A stretch of DNA of 32,014 nucleotides from Solirubrobacterales bacterium (GCA_018883025.1 VEQW01000006.1:1-32014), one strand, 5' to 3'; positions 8,776 through 18,370 are shown, counted from the first letter of the stretch. The notes: generated by a model from the letters alone, not told the origin. A program made the numbers and translations.

Positions 8776-11328
8776 CTACTCGTAGGAGATCGCCTCGAGC
8801 ACGTCGAGTCGGGCGGCCTTCCTCGCCGGATAGACCGAGGCGAGGACGCCTGCGAGCGCCGAAAGCACCAGGATCGCCACCAGGGTCGGTATCGGGTAGC
8901 TGAGTACGAATCCCTCGCCCTCCAGCGGTATCCCCATCAGGAAGGCGAAGACGATTCCGAGGACGAGGCCGGCCGAGGCCCCGAGCACCGCGGTGATCAC
9001 TGCCTCGAATCGGATCATCCGCTTGACCTGCCTCCTCGACATTCCGACCGCCCTGAGCATCCCGAGCTCCCTGGTCCGCTCGTAGATCGAGAGGATCAGG
9101 GTGACCACGATCCCGACCAGGGAGACCACGACCGCGAGTGCGAGCAGGACGTAGATCAGGGCGAGGATGGCGTTGATCTGTTCCCGTTGGCGCTGTTCGA
9201 GCTCGTCCTGGTTGAGGACCTCGACCGTCGGGTACGGCCGGTCGAGGGTCCGGGAGATCCGATCCTTCACCTTCTCGACGTCCTGACCGGGCTTCACCCT
9301 GACGAATCCGAAGAAGTCGGCCTTGACCCCGAAATCCCGGTCCATCTGGGTCTCGGAGACGACTACCTCCCCGAGGAAGTCGAGATTGCCCGAGGCCATG
9401 ATCGCGGTGACTTCGAGTTCGGGGCGGCGGCCGGTCTTGGTCAACGGTCGGAAGCGATCCCCGAGGCCGAGTCGAGCCTCGTCGGCGAGCTTCTGGCCGA
9501 TCACCGCCCGGCCCGGCGCGAGTGCCCGGAGGTCCGCCTGGGTGCCCTCGACCAGATCGATCTCGAGGACCCGGTCCACCGATCGGGGATCGACCGAGGC
9601 GACCGCCGTGCCGCCGGCACGCGGAACCCGCGCCTGGGTGTAGCGGACCCCGGATGCCGCTTCCACCCCCTGGACCGTTTCGGCATCCCGCACGGCCTCC
9701 GGTGGGATCTCGACGAACCCTCCCGGCCCCTGGAGGATGATCTGCCCCCTGACGTTCTGGGCGATCACGTCGGTAACCGAACTGTTCAGGCCCGAGGCGA
9801 AGATGGTCACGAAGGCGACCAGGGCGATACCGATCATCAGGGCCGCAGAGGTGACCGCCGTCCGGGCCGGAGTCCTCAACGAATTCTCCCTGGCGAGCTT
9901 GCCGGTGAGTCCCCCGAACCTGGCGATCGGCCAGCCGATTACCCGGACCAGCGGCTGAATCAGCCTCGGGCTGAAGATCGCGATCGACACCACGAGACAG
10001 ACGGCCCCGGCCCCGATTCGTGCAGCCCCCGCCCCACCTTCGATGTTTCCGACCAGGACCCAGGCGATCAGTGCAACGCCCGCAACCCCGAGGACGAAGG
10101 AGACCAGGCCCCTGATCCACAGCCTGGTGCTGCCTGCCTGGAGGACGTCCTCCGAGAGGGCTGCGATCGGTGGTACACGGGTGGCCCGCACCGCCGGAAT
10201 CATCGAGGAGACGAGGGTCACGCCTACCCCGATCAGGAAGGAAACGATCACGGTTCGGGGCACGACCACAAGTGAGTTCCCGGGGAGGTCGATCCCGAAC
10301 CCCGAAAGAAGGGCACTCAGCCCCTCCGCCAATCCGATCCCTACCAGCACCCCGAAGACCGAGGCAACCAGGCCGATCACCAGCCCCTCGACCAGGACAT
10401 TCCGCAGGATCTGACGTCGTGAGGCCCCGAGCGTCCGGAGCATCCCGAACTCGCGGGTCCTCTGGGCGACGGTGATCGAGAAGACGTTGAAGATCACGAA
10501 GGAGCCGACGAAGAGGGAGATCGCCCCAAAGGCAAAGAGCGCGATCGTCAGGAAGCTGAGTCCATCTCGAACGTCACTGGCCTGGCGTTCGGCATTCTCG
10601 GTCCCGGTCTCGACCAGCAGCGATTCGGGCAGGACCGCGGCAATCCGGCGCTTTAGCTCCTCCGGACTGATCGAGTCCCTGCCGGCAACCGAGATCTGGT
10701 CGAACTCACCCCTCTTGCCGGTGATCCGCTGGGCGACCGGGAGGATGACCTGGGAAATCGAGGAGCCACCGAAGGAGGCCGAGCCGAGTCGGGTCAGGCC
10801 GACCAGCCGGTAAGGCCGGGCGGCCCCGGTACCGACCAGACGAATCGTGTCGCCGACCCGGAGCCCTCCGCGCTCGGCTGCTGCCTCATCGAGGGCGGCT
10901 TCGTTCGGCTTGCGGGGCGGTCTTCCTTCGACGTAATCGAGGGCCTCGAGTCGGACCGGCAGGACCGAGGAGATGAACTGGGGAGCAAAGGGCGCCCCGG
11001 TCGACTTGCCCTTGTCATTGAGGATCGAGCCAGGGGTGAAGACCGATCCCGCCGCGTCGGAGACCCCGTCGACGGCGCGGACCTCTCCCAGGTATCGCTC
11101 GGGGAATGCCGGGACGCTGCCGTCCGGCTGGTCGACCCGCTCACGTCCGGTAATCGTCACGTCGATCTTCTCGTTCGACTTGACGAAGATCTCGTCGAAG
11201 GCCTGGTTGGTGGTGTCGGTCAGTACGTAGGTACCGGCCACAAGGGCGATCCCGAAGACGACCGCGAGCGCGGTCATCGCCGAGCGCCACTTCCTCGCGA
11301 GGAGGCTCTTTAGCGTGAGCCCCAGCAA
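8776..11328 (-). CDS. ABC transporter permease, FtsX/MacB family
   Basis: 850 aa; duplicated FtsX-type domains (REFGMLRTLGASRRQILRNVLVEG and RELGMLRAVGMSRRQVKRMIRFEA); C-terminal SVYPARKAARLDVLEAISYE. Confidence 0.93.
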   Translation of the reverse strand: MLGLTLKSLLARKWRSAMTALAVVFGIALVAGTYVLTDTTNQAFDEIFVKSNEKIDVTITGRERVDQPDGSVPAFPERYLGEVRAVDGVSDAAGSVFTPGSILNDKGKSTGAPFAPQFISSVLPVRLEALDYVEGRPPRKPNEAALDEAAAERGGLRVGDTIRLVGTGAARPYRLVGLTRLGSASFGGSSISQVILPVAQRITGKRGEFDQISVAGRDSISPEELKRRIAAVLPESLLVETGTENAERQASDVRDGLSFLTIALFAFGAISLFVGSFVIFNVFSITVAQRTREFGMLRTLGASRRQILRNVLVEGLVIGLVASVFGVLVGIGLAEGLSALLSGFGIDLPGNSLVVVPRTVIVSFLIGVGVTLVSSMIPAVRATRVPPIAALSEDVLQAGSTRLWIRGLVSFVLGVAGVALIAWVLVGNIEGGAGAARIGAGAVCLVVSIAIFSPRLIQPLVRVIGWPIARFGGLTGKLARENSLRTPARTAVTSAALMIGIALVAFVTIFASGLNSSVTDVIAQNVRGQIILQGPGGFVEIPPEAVRDAETVQGVEAASGVRYTQARVPRAGGTAVASVDPRSVDRVLEIDLVEGTQADLRALAPGRAVIGQKLADEARLGLGDRFRPLTKTGRRPELEVTAIMASGNLDFLGEVVVSETQMDRDFGVKADFFGFVRVKPGQDVEKVKDRISRTLDRPYPTVEVLNQDELEQRQREQINAILALIYVLLALAVVVSLVGIVVTLILSIYERTRELGMLRAVGMSRRQVKRMIRFEAVITAVLGASAGLVLGIVFAFLMGIPLEGEGFVLSYPIPTLVAILVLSALAGVLASVYPARKAARLDVLEAISYE

Positions 11329-11331
11329 CTG

Positions 11332-12096
11332 CTAGCCGAGGGTCTTGAGTAGCTCGATCACGGCGTCCGCCGAGACTGGCGGGGCATCGTGGACGAGCCT
11401 TCCGTCCCTGAGGGCGATCAGGCGGTCCCCATGGGCAGCCGCATCGGGTTCGTGGGTGACCATGATGACCGTCTGGCCGAATTCATCGACCGCACTCCGG
11501 AGGAGCTGGAGGACCTGGTGGGAGGATTCGGAGTCGAGGTTGCCGGTCGGCTCATCGGCGAACAGGACCGATGGCCTGGTCACCAGGGCCCTGGCGATCG
11601 CCACCCTCTGCTGCTGTCCCCCGGAGAGCTCGGCCGGGCGGTGGGTCTTGCGGTCGGCCAGGCCGACCGTTTCCATCAGTTGATCGACCCACTCCTGGTC
11701 GGGCTTTCGACGAGCGATGGTCAGGGGCAGCACGACGTTCTCCTCGGCGGTGAGCACGGGCAGGAGGTTGAAGAACTGAAAGACGAACCCGAGCTTGTCC
11801 CGCCTCAGCTGGGTCAGGTCGGCGTCGTCGAGGTCGGTTATCTCCACGCCATCGATCTGGACCGTTCCGGCGGTCGGCCTGTCCAGCCCGGCGAGGATGT
11901 GCATCAGGGTCGACTTGCCAGATCCAGACGGACCCATGATCGAGGTAAAGAGACCGTGGTCGAAGTCGACATCGACCCCGTCGAGCGCCCGGACCGAGGC
12001 CTCGCCCTCTCCGTAGATCCGCTCGAGACCCCGGGCAGAGACAACCGGCGACCCGGAGGGATCGGATGACTCGGTCGAGGGGAGAGCCGACTCCAC
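11332..12096 (-). CDS. ABC transporter ATP-binding protein (MacB/LolD type)
   Basis: GPSGSGKSTLMHILAGLDRPT, LSGGQQQRVAIARAL, LFADEPTGNLDS; 3 nt from the FtsX permease gene. Confidence 0.95.
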   Translation of the reverse strand: MESALPSTESSDPSGSPVVSARGLERIYGEGEASVRALDGVDVDFDHGLFTSIMGPSGSGKSTLMHILAGLDRPTAGTVQIDGVEITDLDDADLTQLRRDKLGFVFQFFNLLPVLTAEENVVLPLTIARRKPDQEWVDQLMETVGLADRKTHRPAELSGGQQQRVAIARALVTRPSVLFADEPTGNLDSESSHQVLQLLRSAVDEFGQTVIMVTHEPDAAAHGDRLIALRDGRLVHDAPPVSADAVIELLKTLG

Positions 12097-12125
12097 GAAG
12101 ACTCAGATTACCGGCAGGGCCCGTA

Positions 12126-12157
12126 GGCGGGTGACGGCCTTTCGACCGTCACCCGCC
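12126..12157 (-). terminator. Strong hairpin, likely terminator of the acyl-CoA dehydrogenase transcript
   Basis: Perfect 12-bp stem GGCGGGTGACGG / CCGTCACCCGCC with 8-nt loop, 33 nt past the acyl-CoA dehydrogenase stop; no clear U-tract. Confidence 0.6.
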
Positions 12158-12190
12158 CGGAGAGAGGGACCGGGCCCTTGGGGGAGGGGG

Positions 12191-13339
12191 TCAGACGTTT
12201 CGGGGAAGCAGGATCTCGCGGGCGATCACCATGCGCTGGATCTGGCTGGTGCCCTCATAGAGCTGCATGATCTTCGCGTCGCGCATGAACTTCTCGACCG
12301 GGTATTCCTTGATGAAGCCGTATCCGCCGAATACCTGGACGGCATCGGTGGTGACCTCCATCGCCGAGTCGGCCGCGAAGCGCTTTGCCTCGGACGAGGT
12401 GAGCGTGTTGCGGATCCCCTGGTCGAGCTGAACGGCCGACTGCCAGGTCAGGAGCCTCGAGGCGTCTACCTTGACCGCCATGTCGGCGATCAGGAACTGG
12501 ATCGCCTGGTGCATCGCGATCGGGACGCCGAACTGCTGGCGCTCCTTCGAGTAGTCGGCTGCGGCCTCCATCGCGGCCCTGGCGATCCCGACCGCCATCG
12601 CTGCCACGCCGGGACGGGTCCGATCGAGGGTCATCATCGCGAGCTTGAAGCCCTTGTTCTCCTCGCCGATCATGTTCTCGGCCGGAACCTCGACATCGTT
12701 GAAGGTGACGGTCGCGGTGTTCGAAGCCCGCTGCCCCATCTTGTCTTCCTTCTTGTCGATGGTGATCCCGTCCTGGCGATCGACCACGAAGGCCGAGATG
12801 CCGCGGCTTCCGGCGTCCGGGTCGGTCTTGGCGTAGACCGTGTAGAAGTCGGCGTACTGGCCGTTGGTGATGAAGCACTTGGAGCCGTTGAGGACGTACT
12901 TGTCCCCCTTCTTCTCGGCTCTCGTCTTCATCCCGGCCACGTCCGAACCGGCGTCCGGCTCGGTCAGGCAGAAAGCGGCCATCTTCGGGGACTCGGTGAG
13001 CATCTCGAGGTACTTCTTCTTGGTCTCCTCGGATCCGCCCACCTGGATCGGGGCGGCGGCAAGGCCGTTGGCGGCAAGGCTCGTGCCGATCCCGGAGCAG
13101 CCCCAGCCGAGTTCCTCCTCGATCAGGCAGCCGGACAGGTAATCGAGGCCCGGACCTCCGTACTCCTCCTCGATGTGGGTGTTCATCAGGCCGACTTCCC
13201 AGGCCTTGTCGATGATCTCCTGGGGCCAGGTGCCGTCCTTGTCGTACTCCCAGGCGACCGGCCGGATCTCGTTCTCGGCGAAGTTGTGCGCCATCTCACG
13301 GAGATCCTTCTGCTCGTCAGTAAGGGTGAAATCGACCAC
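12191..13339 (-). CDS. Acyl-CoA dehydrogenase
   Basis: FCLTEPDAGSDVAGMKT, YVLNGSKCFITNGQYADFYTVYAKTD, DAVQVFGGYGFIKEYPVEKFMRDAKIMQLYEGTSQIQRMVIAREIL. Confidence 0.97.
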   Translation of the reverse strand: MVDFTLTDEQKDLREMAHNFAENEIRPVAWEYDKDGTWPQEIIDKAWEVGLMNTHIEEEYGGPGLDYLSGCLIEEELGWGCSGIGTSLAANGLAAAPIQVGGSEETKKKYLEMLTESPKMAAFCLTEPDAGSDVAGMKTRAEKKGDKYVLNGSKCFITNGQYADFYTVYAKTDPDAGSRGISAFVVDRQDGITIDKKEDKMGQRASNTATVTFNDVEVPAENMIGEENKGFKLAMMTLDRTRPGVAAMAVGIARAAMEAAADYSKERQQFGVPIAMHQAIQFLIADMAVKVDASRLLTWQSAVQLDQGIRNTLTSSEAKRFAADSAMEVTTDAVQVFGGYGFIKEYPVEKFMRDAKIMQLYEGTSQIQRMVIAREILLPRNV

Positions 13340-13410
13340 TTGAACTCGGTTTCCTTTCGTCTGGTTGGACCCCGGCGGACCTGGCTGACCAGGCCGTTCC
13401 AGAGGACCGA

Positions 13411-13426
13411 TTGACTAGTCAGTCAA
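13411..13426. promoter_or_regulatory. Candidate TetR-family (FadR-like) operator upstream of the acyl-CoA dehydrogenase
   Basis: TTGACTAGTCAGTCAA: inverted repeat TTGACT-N4-AGTCAA containing the perfect palindrome TGACTAGTCA (13412-13421), 72 nt upstream of the GTG start. Confidence 0.6.
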
Positions 13427-13487
13427 CAAACTCTCCGAAAGGGTAGCGAACCCGGCGGAGCATGTCCCGGAGACCGCCCGTCTGGCC

Positions 13488-13493
13488 TACTCT
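13488..13493 (+). promoter_or_regulatory. -10-like box (TACTCT), leaderless arrangement
   Basis: 7 nt before the GTG at 13501. Confidence 0.5.
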
Positions 13494-13500
13494 TACCGAG

Positions 13501-13959
13501 GTGAGCGGAGCGCTTTCACCCACCGATTTTCCCTTCCTGACTGGGATAGTCCCGATCGTCCTGGTGGTAGCGCTGATCGCTGCGGCGATCCTCTTCACCC
13601 GTTCGGGGAAGGCCCTCAGGGATCTCGGCGGCGGCAAGTGGGCGATCGATCGGGAGGATCGTTCAGAAACGAGTGAGCCGGTCGGTCCGGAGCTCGACCC
13701 CGAAGCACGGGAGGAGGTTCGGCAGATGGTCGAGGCCAGGGACTACCGCCTGCGACGCCGGGGCGCCGACGGGATCGACGTCGAGGCAGAGGTGATCCGG
13801 TTGACCTCGGTAGAGCAGGACCCCGACGGCCGGGTGGCCGCCTGGACGGTCGAGATACGGCAGCTGGTGGTCGCCAACAACGAGCGGCGCAAGCGACGGG
13901 GCGAGCCGCCATTGGACGTCGAGGCTGAGGTTGCCCGCCGGCTCGCCGAGTGGACCTGA
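13501..13959 (+). CDS. Conserved hypothetical protein with one N-terminal transmembrane helix
   Basis: GTG at 13501 in the ORF 13462..13959; FPFLTGIVPIVLVVALIAAAILFT helix followed by a charged cytoplasmic domain. TACTCT box 7 nt before the GTG. Confidence 0.75.
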   Translation: MSGALSPTDFPFLTGIVPIVLVVALIAAAILFTRSGKALRDLGGGKWAIDREDRSETSEPVGPELDPEAREEVRQMVEARDYRLRRRGADGIDVEAEVIRLTSVEQDPDGRVAAWTVEIRQLVVANNERRKRRGEPPLDVEAEVARRLAEWT

Positions 13960-13986
13960 GCGATCCCCTCTGGCTACGATTCTGCC

Positions 13987-14373
13987 GTGACCGAAGACCT
14001 CGAGACCTACGAGCTGGAGGAGCTGGCCGAGCAGCCGGGCATCTACTTCAATCCACGGACCGAGGTTGTGATCGCGGTCGACGATTCCGCCTCGGTCGAT
14101 CAGGAGGCCTTCGACCCGGCCCGCCTGGGCGACGCCGACTGGATCCGGATCTCCGAGGAGGTGCCGATCGACGAGCAGGCAAGGGACGAGGCGTTGGAGG
14201 AATTCCAGGCCGAGTTCCACGCCGGCGGGGGCGGCTCCCTCTCGGCAACCGTTCGCGATCAGGAAGAAGACATCGAGGACGGATCCGACGCCCCGGAGGC
14301 CGACCCCGATCCGGATGGGGGCGAAGGCGACACCCTCGAGGGGGATTCCGAAGCGGAGGGAAACGGGGAGTGA
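13987..14373 (+). CDS. Acidic hypothetical protein
   Basis: GTG-start ORF rich in D/E with a low-complexity acidic C-terminus (EADPDPDGGEGDTLEGDSEAEGNGE). Confidence 0.7.
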   Translation: MTEDLETYELEELAEQPGIYFNPRTEVVIAVDDSASVDQEAFDPARLGDADWIRISEEVPIDEQARDEALEEFQAEFHAGGGGSLSATVRDQEEDIEDGSDAPEADPDPDGGEGDTLEGDSEAEGNGE

Positions 14374-14392
14374 GCGCCGAGGGAGCGCCGAG

Positions 14393-14857
14393 GTGATCGC
14401 AGAGGGCGACACCGCGCCGGGATTCACCCTCGACGACCAGGCCGGGAGGCCGGTCTCCCTTGCCGACTTCGCCGGGACCCGTGTCGTCCTCTACTTCTAT
14501 CCGCGGGCCGACACCCCCGGCTGCACGACCCAGGCCTGTGGGATTCGCGACCGGGCGGCCGAATATGCCGAGGCCGGGGTCAAGGTGCTCGGCGTCTCAC
14601 CCGACCCGGTAGAGGACATAGCCGGGTTCGCGGACAAGAATGACCTCTCCTTCACCCTCCTGGCCGACCCCGACCACGAGGTCTCCGAGGCCTACGGGAC
14701 CTGGGTCGAAAAGTCGATGTACGGCAAGAAGTACATGGGCGTCCAGCGAGCGACCTTCATCATCGGAGGGGACGGGAGGGTCGAGAAGGTCTTCCCCAAG
14801 GTCCAGCCGAAGAAGCACGACGACCTCGTGCTCGGTGCCCTGGCCGAACTCGACTGA
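14393..14857 (+). CDS. bcp: Thioredoxin-dependent thiol peroxidase (Bcp/PrxQ peroxiredoxin)
   Basis: GTG at 14393; VVLYFYPRADTPGCTTQACGIRDR, VLGVSPDPVEDIAGFADKNDLSFTLLADPDHEVSEAYGTWVEKSMYGKKYMGVQRATFII. Confidence 0.95.
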   Translation: MIAEGDTAPGFTLDDQAGRPVSLADFAGTRVVLYFYPRADTPGCTTQACGIRDRAAEYAEAGVKVLGVSPDPVEDIAGFADKNDLSFTLLADPDHEVSEAYGTWVEKSMYGKKYMGVQRATFIIGGDGRVEKVFPKVQPKKHDDLVLGALAELD

Positions 14858-14869
14858 AGCCCGACCCGC

Positions 14870-15871
14870 TCAGGCCGTCACGAAGACGATGAACGAGGCG
14901 TAGAGCAGGAACCAGATCGCCACCGGAAGGGCCCCGAACTGGCCCTTCAGCCGAAGTGCCCAGTAGGCGACGGCACCGCCTGCGAGGCCGAGCAGCATCG
15001 AGACGACCGCGTTGGTTTCCAGCGACCAGTCGATGAAGACCATCCCGACGAAGACCGGGATCATCGACTGGAAGACCATCGCGCCCGTGATGTTGCCGAG
15101 GGCAAGCGAGTCCTTGCCCTCGCGGACCCAGAAGAAGGAGTTCGCCTTCTCCGGTAACTCGGTCGCGAGCGGGGCAAGGATCAGCGACAGGACGATCGCC
15201 GAGGCGCCCAGGGCGTCGGCGATCTCGACCAGTTCATGGACGAACAGGTGTGCTCCGCCGACCATCGCCCCCAGCCCGATCAAGGCCTGGATGGCGATGA
15301 TCCCTGTCGGGGCCGGACTCTCGTGGCGTTCCTTGCGGCGATCCATGATCAGCGGATCGAGCTCGTGGTGCTCGGCGACCTCTCCACCACCCCGCAGGGT
15401 CAGCCAGACGTAGACGACGTAGGCGAGCAGGAAAACGATCCCCGCCACCACTTCGGCCCAGGCAGGCAGGTCGACAACCCCGAACAGAAGGGCGAGCCCG
15501 AAGAAGGCCATGAAGACGAGCAGGTCACGGTCGAGGGTCTCGACGTGGACGTCGAGCTTCCTCCCGGTCGGCCTCCGCCTGGCGTACGCGAGGGCCGAGA
15601 GGCCGACCAGGGCCATCGCGATGGTCGCCAGGAGGAAGGGGGCGCCGACGATCGCGCCCACCGCCACCTCGTCGCTCCCCTCGATTCCCCCGATGATCGC
15701 GACGATCGGGATCAGGGTCTCCGGCATCGCGGTACCGACGGCAGCGAGCAGGCTCCCCACCGCGCCCTCACCGACGTTCATTCGGTGGCCGGCCCACTCG
15801 ATCGCGTTGGTGAACAGGAGGGCCCCTGCGAGGATGATTGCGAAGCTTGCGAGAAGGAGGATGACGTTCAT
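14870..15871 (-). CDS. Sodium/calcium exchanger (CaCA) family membrane protein
   Basis: ATG at 15871 (MNVILLLASFAIILAGALLFTNAIEW...); alpha-repeat motifs GTAMPET and APLATELPEKANSFFWVREGKDSLALGNITGAMVFQS. Confidence 0.88.
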   Translation of the reverse strand: MNVILLLASFAIILAGALLFTNAIEWAGHRMNVGEGAVGSLLAAVGTAMPETLIPIVAIIGGIEGSDEVAVGAIVGAPFLLATIAMALVGLSALAYARRRPTGRKLDVHVETLDRDLLVFMAFFGLALLFGVVDLPAWAEVVAGIVFLLAYVVYVWLTLRGGGEVAEHHELDPLIMDRRKERHESPAPTGIIAIQALIGLGAMVGGAHLFVHELVEIADALGASAIVLSLILAPLATELPEKANSFFWVREGKDSLALGNITGAMVFQSMIPVFVGMVFIDWSLETNAVVSMLLGLAGGAVAYWALRLKGQFGALPVAIWFLLYASFIVFVTA

Positions 15872-15992
15872 CGTGGTCTTCCCGGGTAAGTGCTCGGCCC
15901 GCCCTGTTCGGCCCCCCGGTCGGTGGAGTATCCCGGAGCAAGGGGATGGAGGGGTTCCGTCCCTGGCCGCGATCCGGCCCCGTTCCTTCGGA

Positions 15993-15998
15993 TACGCT
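15993..15998 (+). promoter_or_regulatory. -10-like box (TACGCT), leaderless arrangement for the ArsA-type gene
   Basis: 7 nt before the GTG at 16006. Confidence 0.5.
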
Positions 15999-16005
15999 CG
16001 CCGAC

Positions 16006-17172
16006 GTGCCGCCAAGGACGATCCTCTACACCGGCAAGGGCGGGGTGGGCAAGACGAGCGTCGCGGCGGCGACGGCCGCCGACTGTGCCTCCCGTGGACA
16101 CCGGACGCTGGTCCTCTCGACCGATCCCGCCCACAGTCTCTCCGATGCCCTGGAGACTGAGCTCGGGCCGGAGCCCGGGGAAGTCACCCCGGGACTCTGG
16201 GGACAGGAGATCTCCGTGGCGGAGGGCGTCGAGCGAAACTGGGACCGGGTTTCCGCCTGGCTCGGCGACGTCCTGGCCGGCAAAGGGGTCGACCGGGTCC
16301 GTGCCGAAGAGCTGACCGTCCCCCCAGGCATGGACGAACTCTTCTCCCTTCTCGAAATCGGGCGCCATTGGAAGGAAGAGGAATTCGATGTGCTGGTGGT
16401 CGACTGCGCCCCGACGGCCGAGACGATCAAGCTGCTCGGATTCCCCGAGGTCGCCGAATGGTGGATGGAGAAAGTCTTTCCCTGGAACAGGAACCTGCTC
16501 AGCACCGCCGCCCCGCTGGCCCGAGCCCTCGACATCGCCCTTCCCGACCCCGAGATGGTCGAGCAGGTCGAGCAGGTCGTCGAGCAGCTCGTCGAGATGG
16601 ACGCAATTCTCAAGGACGGGGAGAGGACCTCGGTCCGGCTCGTCATGAACCCGGACCGGATGGTGATCAACGAGTCGAGGCGGACCTTCGCTCTGCTCTC
16701 CCTCTACGGCTACGGGACCGATGCGGTCGTGGTCAACCGGATTTTCCCCGAGGAGGTCGAGGGGACCTACTTCGCGGCCTGGAGGGAGCGCCAGGAGTCG
16801 GACCTCGCCGAGGTGACGGACGCTTTCGCCCCGGTTCCGGTGCTGACCGCCCGCTACTTCGATCGGGAGGTGAGGGGATCCGCCATGCACGACGCGCTCG
16901 CCCGGGAACTGTTCGGGGAGCTCGACCCGGGCGCGATCCTGGGCGAGGGGCGTGGACGGGAGATGGTCCGGGAGGACGGCAGGACGATCATCCGGATACC
17001 GGTTCCCTTCGCAACCGGCGAGGACCTGGGCCTTTCCCGCCAGGGGGATGAGCTGACCGTGACCCTCGGGGACCTCAGGCGGACTATCATCGTCCCTTCC
17101 GGGCTGAGGGGTCGCGATCCGACCCGGGCCTCGCTGGAGGACGGCAGCCTGGAGATCCTTTATGAGGACTGA
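16006..17172 (+). CDS. ArsA/GET3-type ATPase with a C-terminal Hsp20-like domain
   Basis: GTG at 16006; deviant Walker A YTGKGGVGKTSVAAATA, STDPAHSLSDAL, C-terminal IRIPVPFATGEDLGLSRQGDELTVTLGDLRRTIIVPSGLRG. Confidence 0.9.
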   Translation: MPPRTILYTGKGGVGKTSVAAATAADCASRGHRTLVLSTDPAHSLSDALETELGPEPGEVTPGLWGQEISVAEGVERNWDRVSAWLGDVLAGKGVDRVRAEELTVPPGMDELFSLLEIGRHWKEEEFDVLVVDCAPTAETIKLLGFPEVAEWWMEKVFPWNRNLLSTAAPLARALDIALPDPEMVEQVEQVVEQLVEMDAILKDGERTSVRLVMNPDRMVINESRRTFALLSLYGYGTDAVVVNRIFPEEVEGTYFAAWRERQESDLAEVTDAFAPVPVLTARYFDREVRGSAMHDALARELFGELDPGAILGEGRGREMVREDGRTIIRIPVPFATGEDLGLSRQGDELTVTLGDLRRTIIVPSGLRGRDPTRASLEDGSLEILYED

Positions 17173-17605
17173 CGAGCTGAGAGTCGAGCCGAGCGGACCG
17201 GTCCAGGGACACGGTCCAGGAACCGATCCACCAGGGTCGGCCGCCAGTGGTGGTCAGGCCCGAAACGGCGGGATGGGTGGTGCCGAGCGATTCTGGGGCG
17301 GCTTCTCCCGAACCCGGGCCGGGAGGTCGAATCCCGGGGGATCCGGCAACGGGTCCGAGGGGAATCGGCCGGAGGAGGCAGCCGAATGCCTGGAGTGGTG
17401 CCCGATATGCCGCTCGGCCGAGCTGATCCGGGGCAGTGCGCCGCCCGATCTGAAGAGCCAGCTCGAGGCGATCCAGGGCGAGGCCTTCAATGTTATGAAG
17501 GCCTTCATGGCCGCCTACGCGGAAAAGGCGCCCACTCCAGGGGTCCGGCGGACCGACGCGTCCGGCAGGGCGGACGGCGAGCGGGTCGACATCCCGGTCG
17601 ACTGA
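17162..17605 (+). CDS. Small hypothetical protein, translationally coupled to the ArsA-type ATPase
   Basis: ATG at 17162 overlaps the ATPase CDS by 11 nt; conserved-looking core EWCPICRSAELIRGSAPPDLKSQLEAIQGEAFNVMKAFMAAYAE. Confidence 0.75.
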   Translation: MRTDELRVEPSGPVQGHGPGTDPPGSAASGGQARNGGMGGAERFWGGFSRTRAGRSNPGGSGNGSEGNRPEEAAECLEWCPICRSAELIRGSAPPDLKSQLEAIQGEAFNVMKAFMAAYAEKAPTPGVRRTDASGRADGERVDIPVD

Positions 17606-17611
17606 CCGGGA

Positions 17612-18370
17612 TCAGCCTGGCGGGACCGGGACCCCCCACCGCTTCATCCCGGCCTCGATCCTCGCGTTTACCTCCTCGACGACTGCGATCCGGGCATAGC
17701 GCTTCGATTCGGCCGGAACGACCACCCAGGGCGCAAACTCGCGGTCGGTCTCCTCGATCATCTCCTCGACCGCCTGCTCGTACTCGTGCCAGCGTTCCCG
17801 GTTCCGCCAGTCCTCCTCGGTCAGCTTCCACTGCTTGATCGGATTCTTCGCGCGAGCCTCGAACCGTTTGAGTTGCTCGTCTTTCGAGATCTGCATCCAG
17901 AACTTGACGATCACCATCCCCTCGGCCGCAAGGCCTTCCTCGAAGTTGCGGATCTCCCCGTAGGACCTGCGCCAGACCGGCTCCGGCGTAAACCCCTCTA
18001 CCCGCTCGACGAGCACCCGTCCGTACCAGCTCCGATCGAGGATCGCCATCCCGCCCCAGCCCGGCAGCGACGACTGGAACCGGTTGAGGAAGTGGTGACG
18101 CTTCTCGTCCTCGGTCGGGGCTGCGAACTGCGAGACGCGGACGTGCCGTGGATCGAGGGGGAAGACCAGCCGCTTGATCGCCCCGCCCTTCCCGGAGGCG
18201 TCCCACCCCTCGAAGAGGATCAGGACCGGCGGCCCGAGGGACCCGTCACCGAGCTGCCCACCCAGGGTCAGCCGGAGCTCGGTCAGGCGAGCCTGCTCCC
18301 CGGCAAGCTGGTTCAGGGCCTTCTTCTTGCTGATATCGAGCGAGAGGTCGACCTCTCCGAGCCGTCCCAT
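17612..18370 (-). CDS. Polyphosphate kinase 2 family protein
   Basis: ILFEGWDASGKGGAIKRLVFPLDPRHVRVSQFAAPTEDEKRHHFLNRF, AILDRSWYGRVLVERVEGF, KFWMQISKDEQLKRFEAR; ATG at 18370. Confidence 0.95.
   Translation of the reverse strand: MGRLGEVDLSLDISKKKALNQLAGEQARLTELRLTLGGQLGDGSLGPPVLILFEGWDASGKGGAIKRLVFPLDPRHVRVSQFAAPTEDEKRHHFLNRFQSSLPGWGGMAILDRSWYGRVLVERVEGFTPEPVWRRSYGEIRNFEEGLAAEGMVIVKFWMQISKDEQLKRFEARAKNPIKQWKLTEEDWRNRERWHEYEQAVEEMIEETDREFAPWVVVPAESKRYARIAVVEEVNARIEAGMKRWGVPVPPG

Noticed and set aside
8729-10120. 463-aa minus-strand ORF overlapping the FtsX permease in another frame
   Set aside because: Gly/Arg/Pro-rich out-of-frame translation.
12131-13414. 427-aa plus-strand ORF opposite the acyl-CoA dehydrogenase
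   Set aside because: Shadow ORF; low-complexity L/V/D/G/H-rich sequence with no motif, versus a textbook acyl-CoA dehydrogenase on the other strand.
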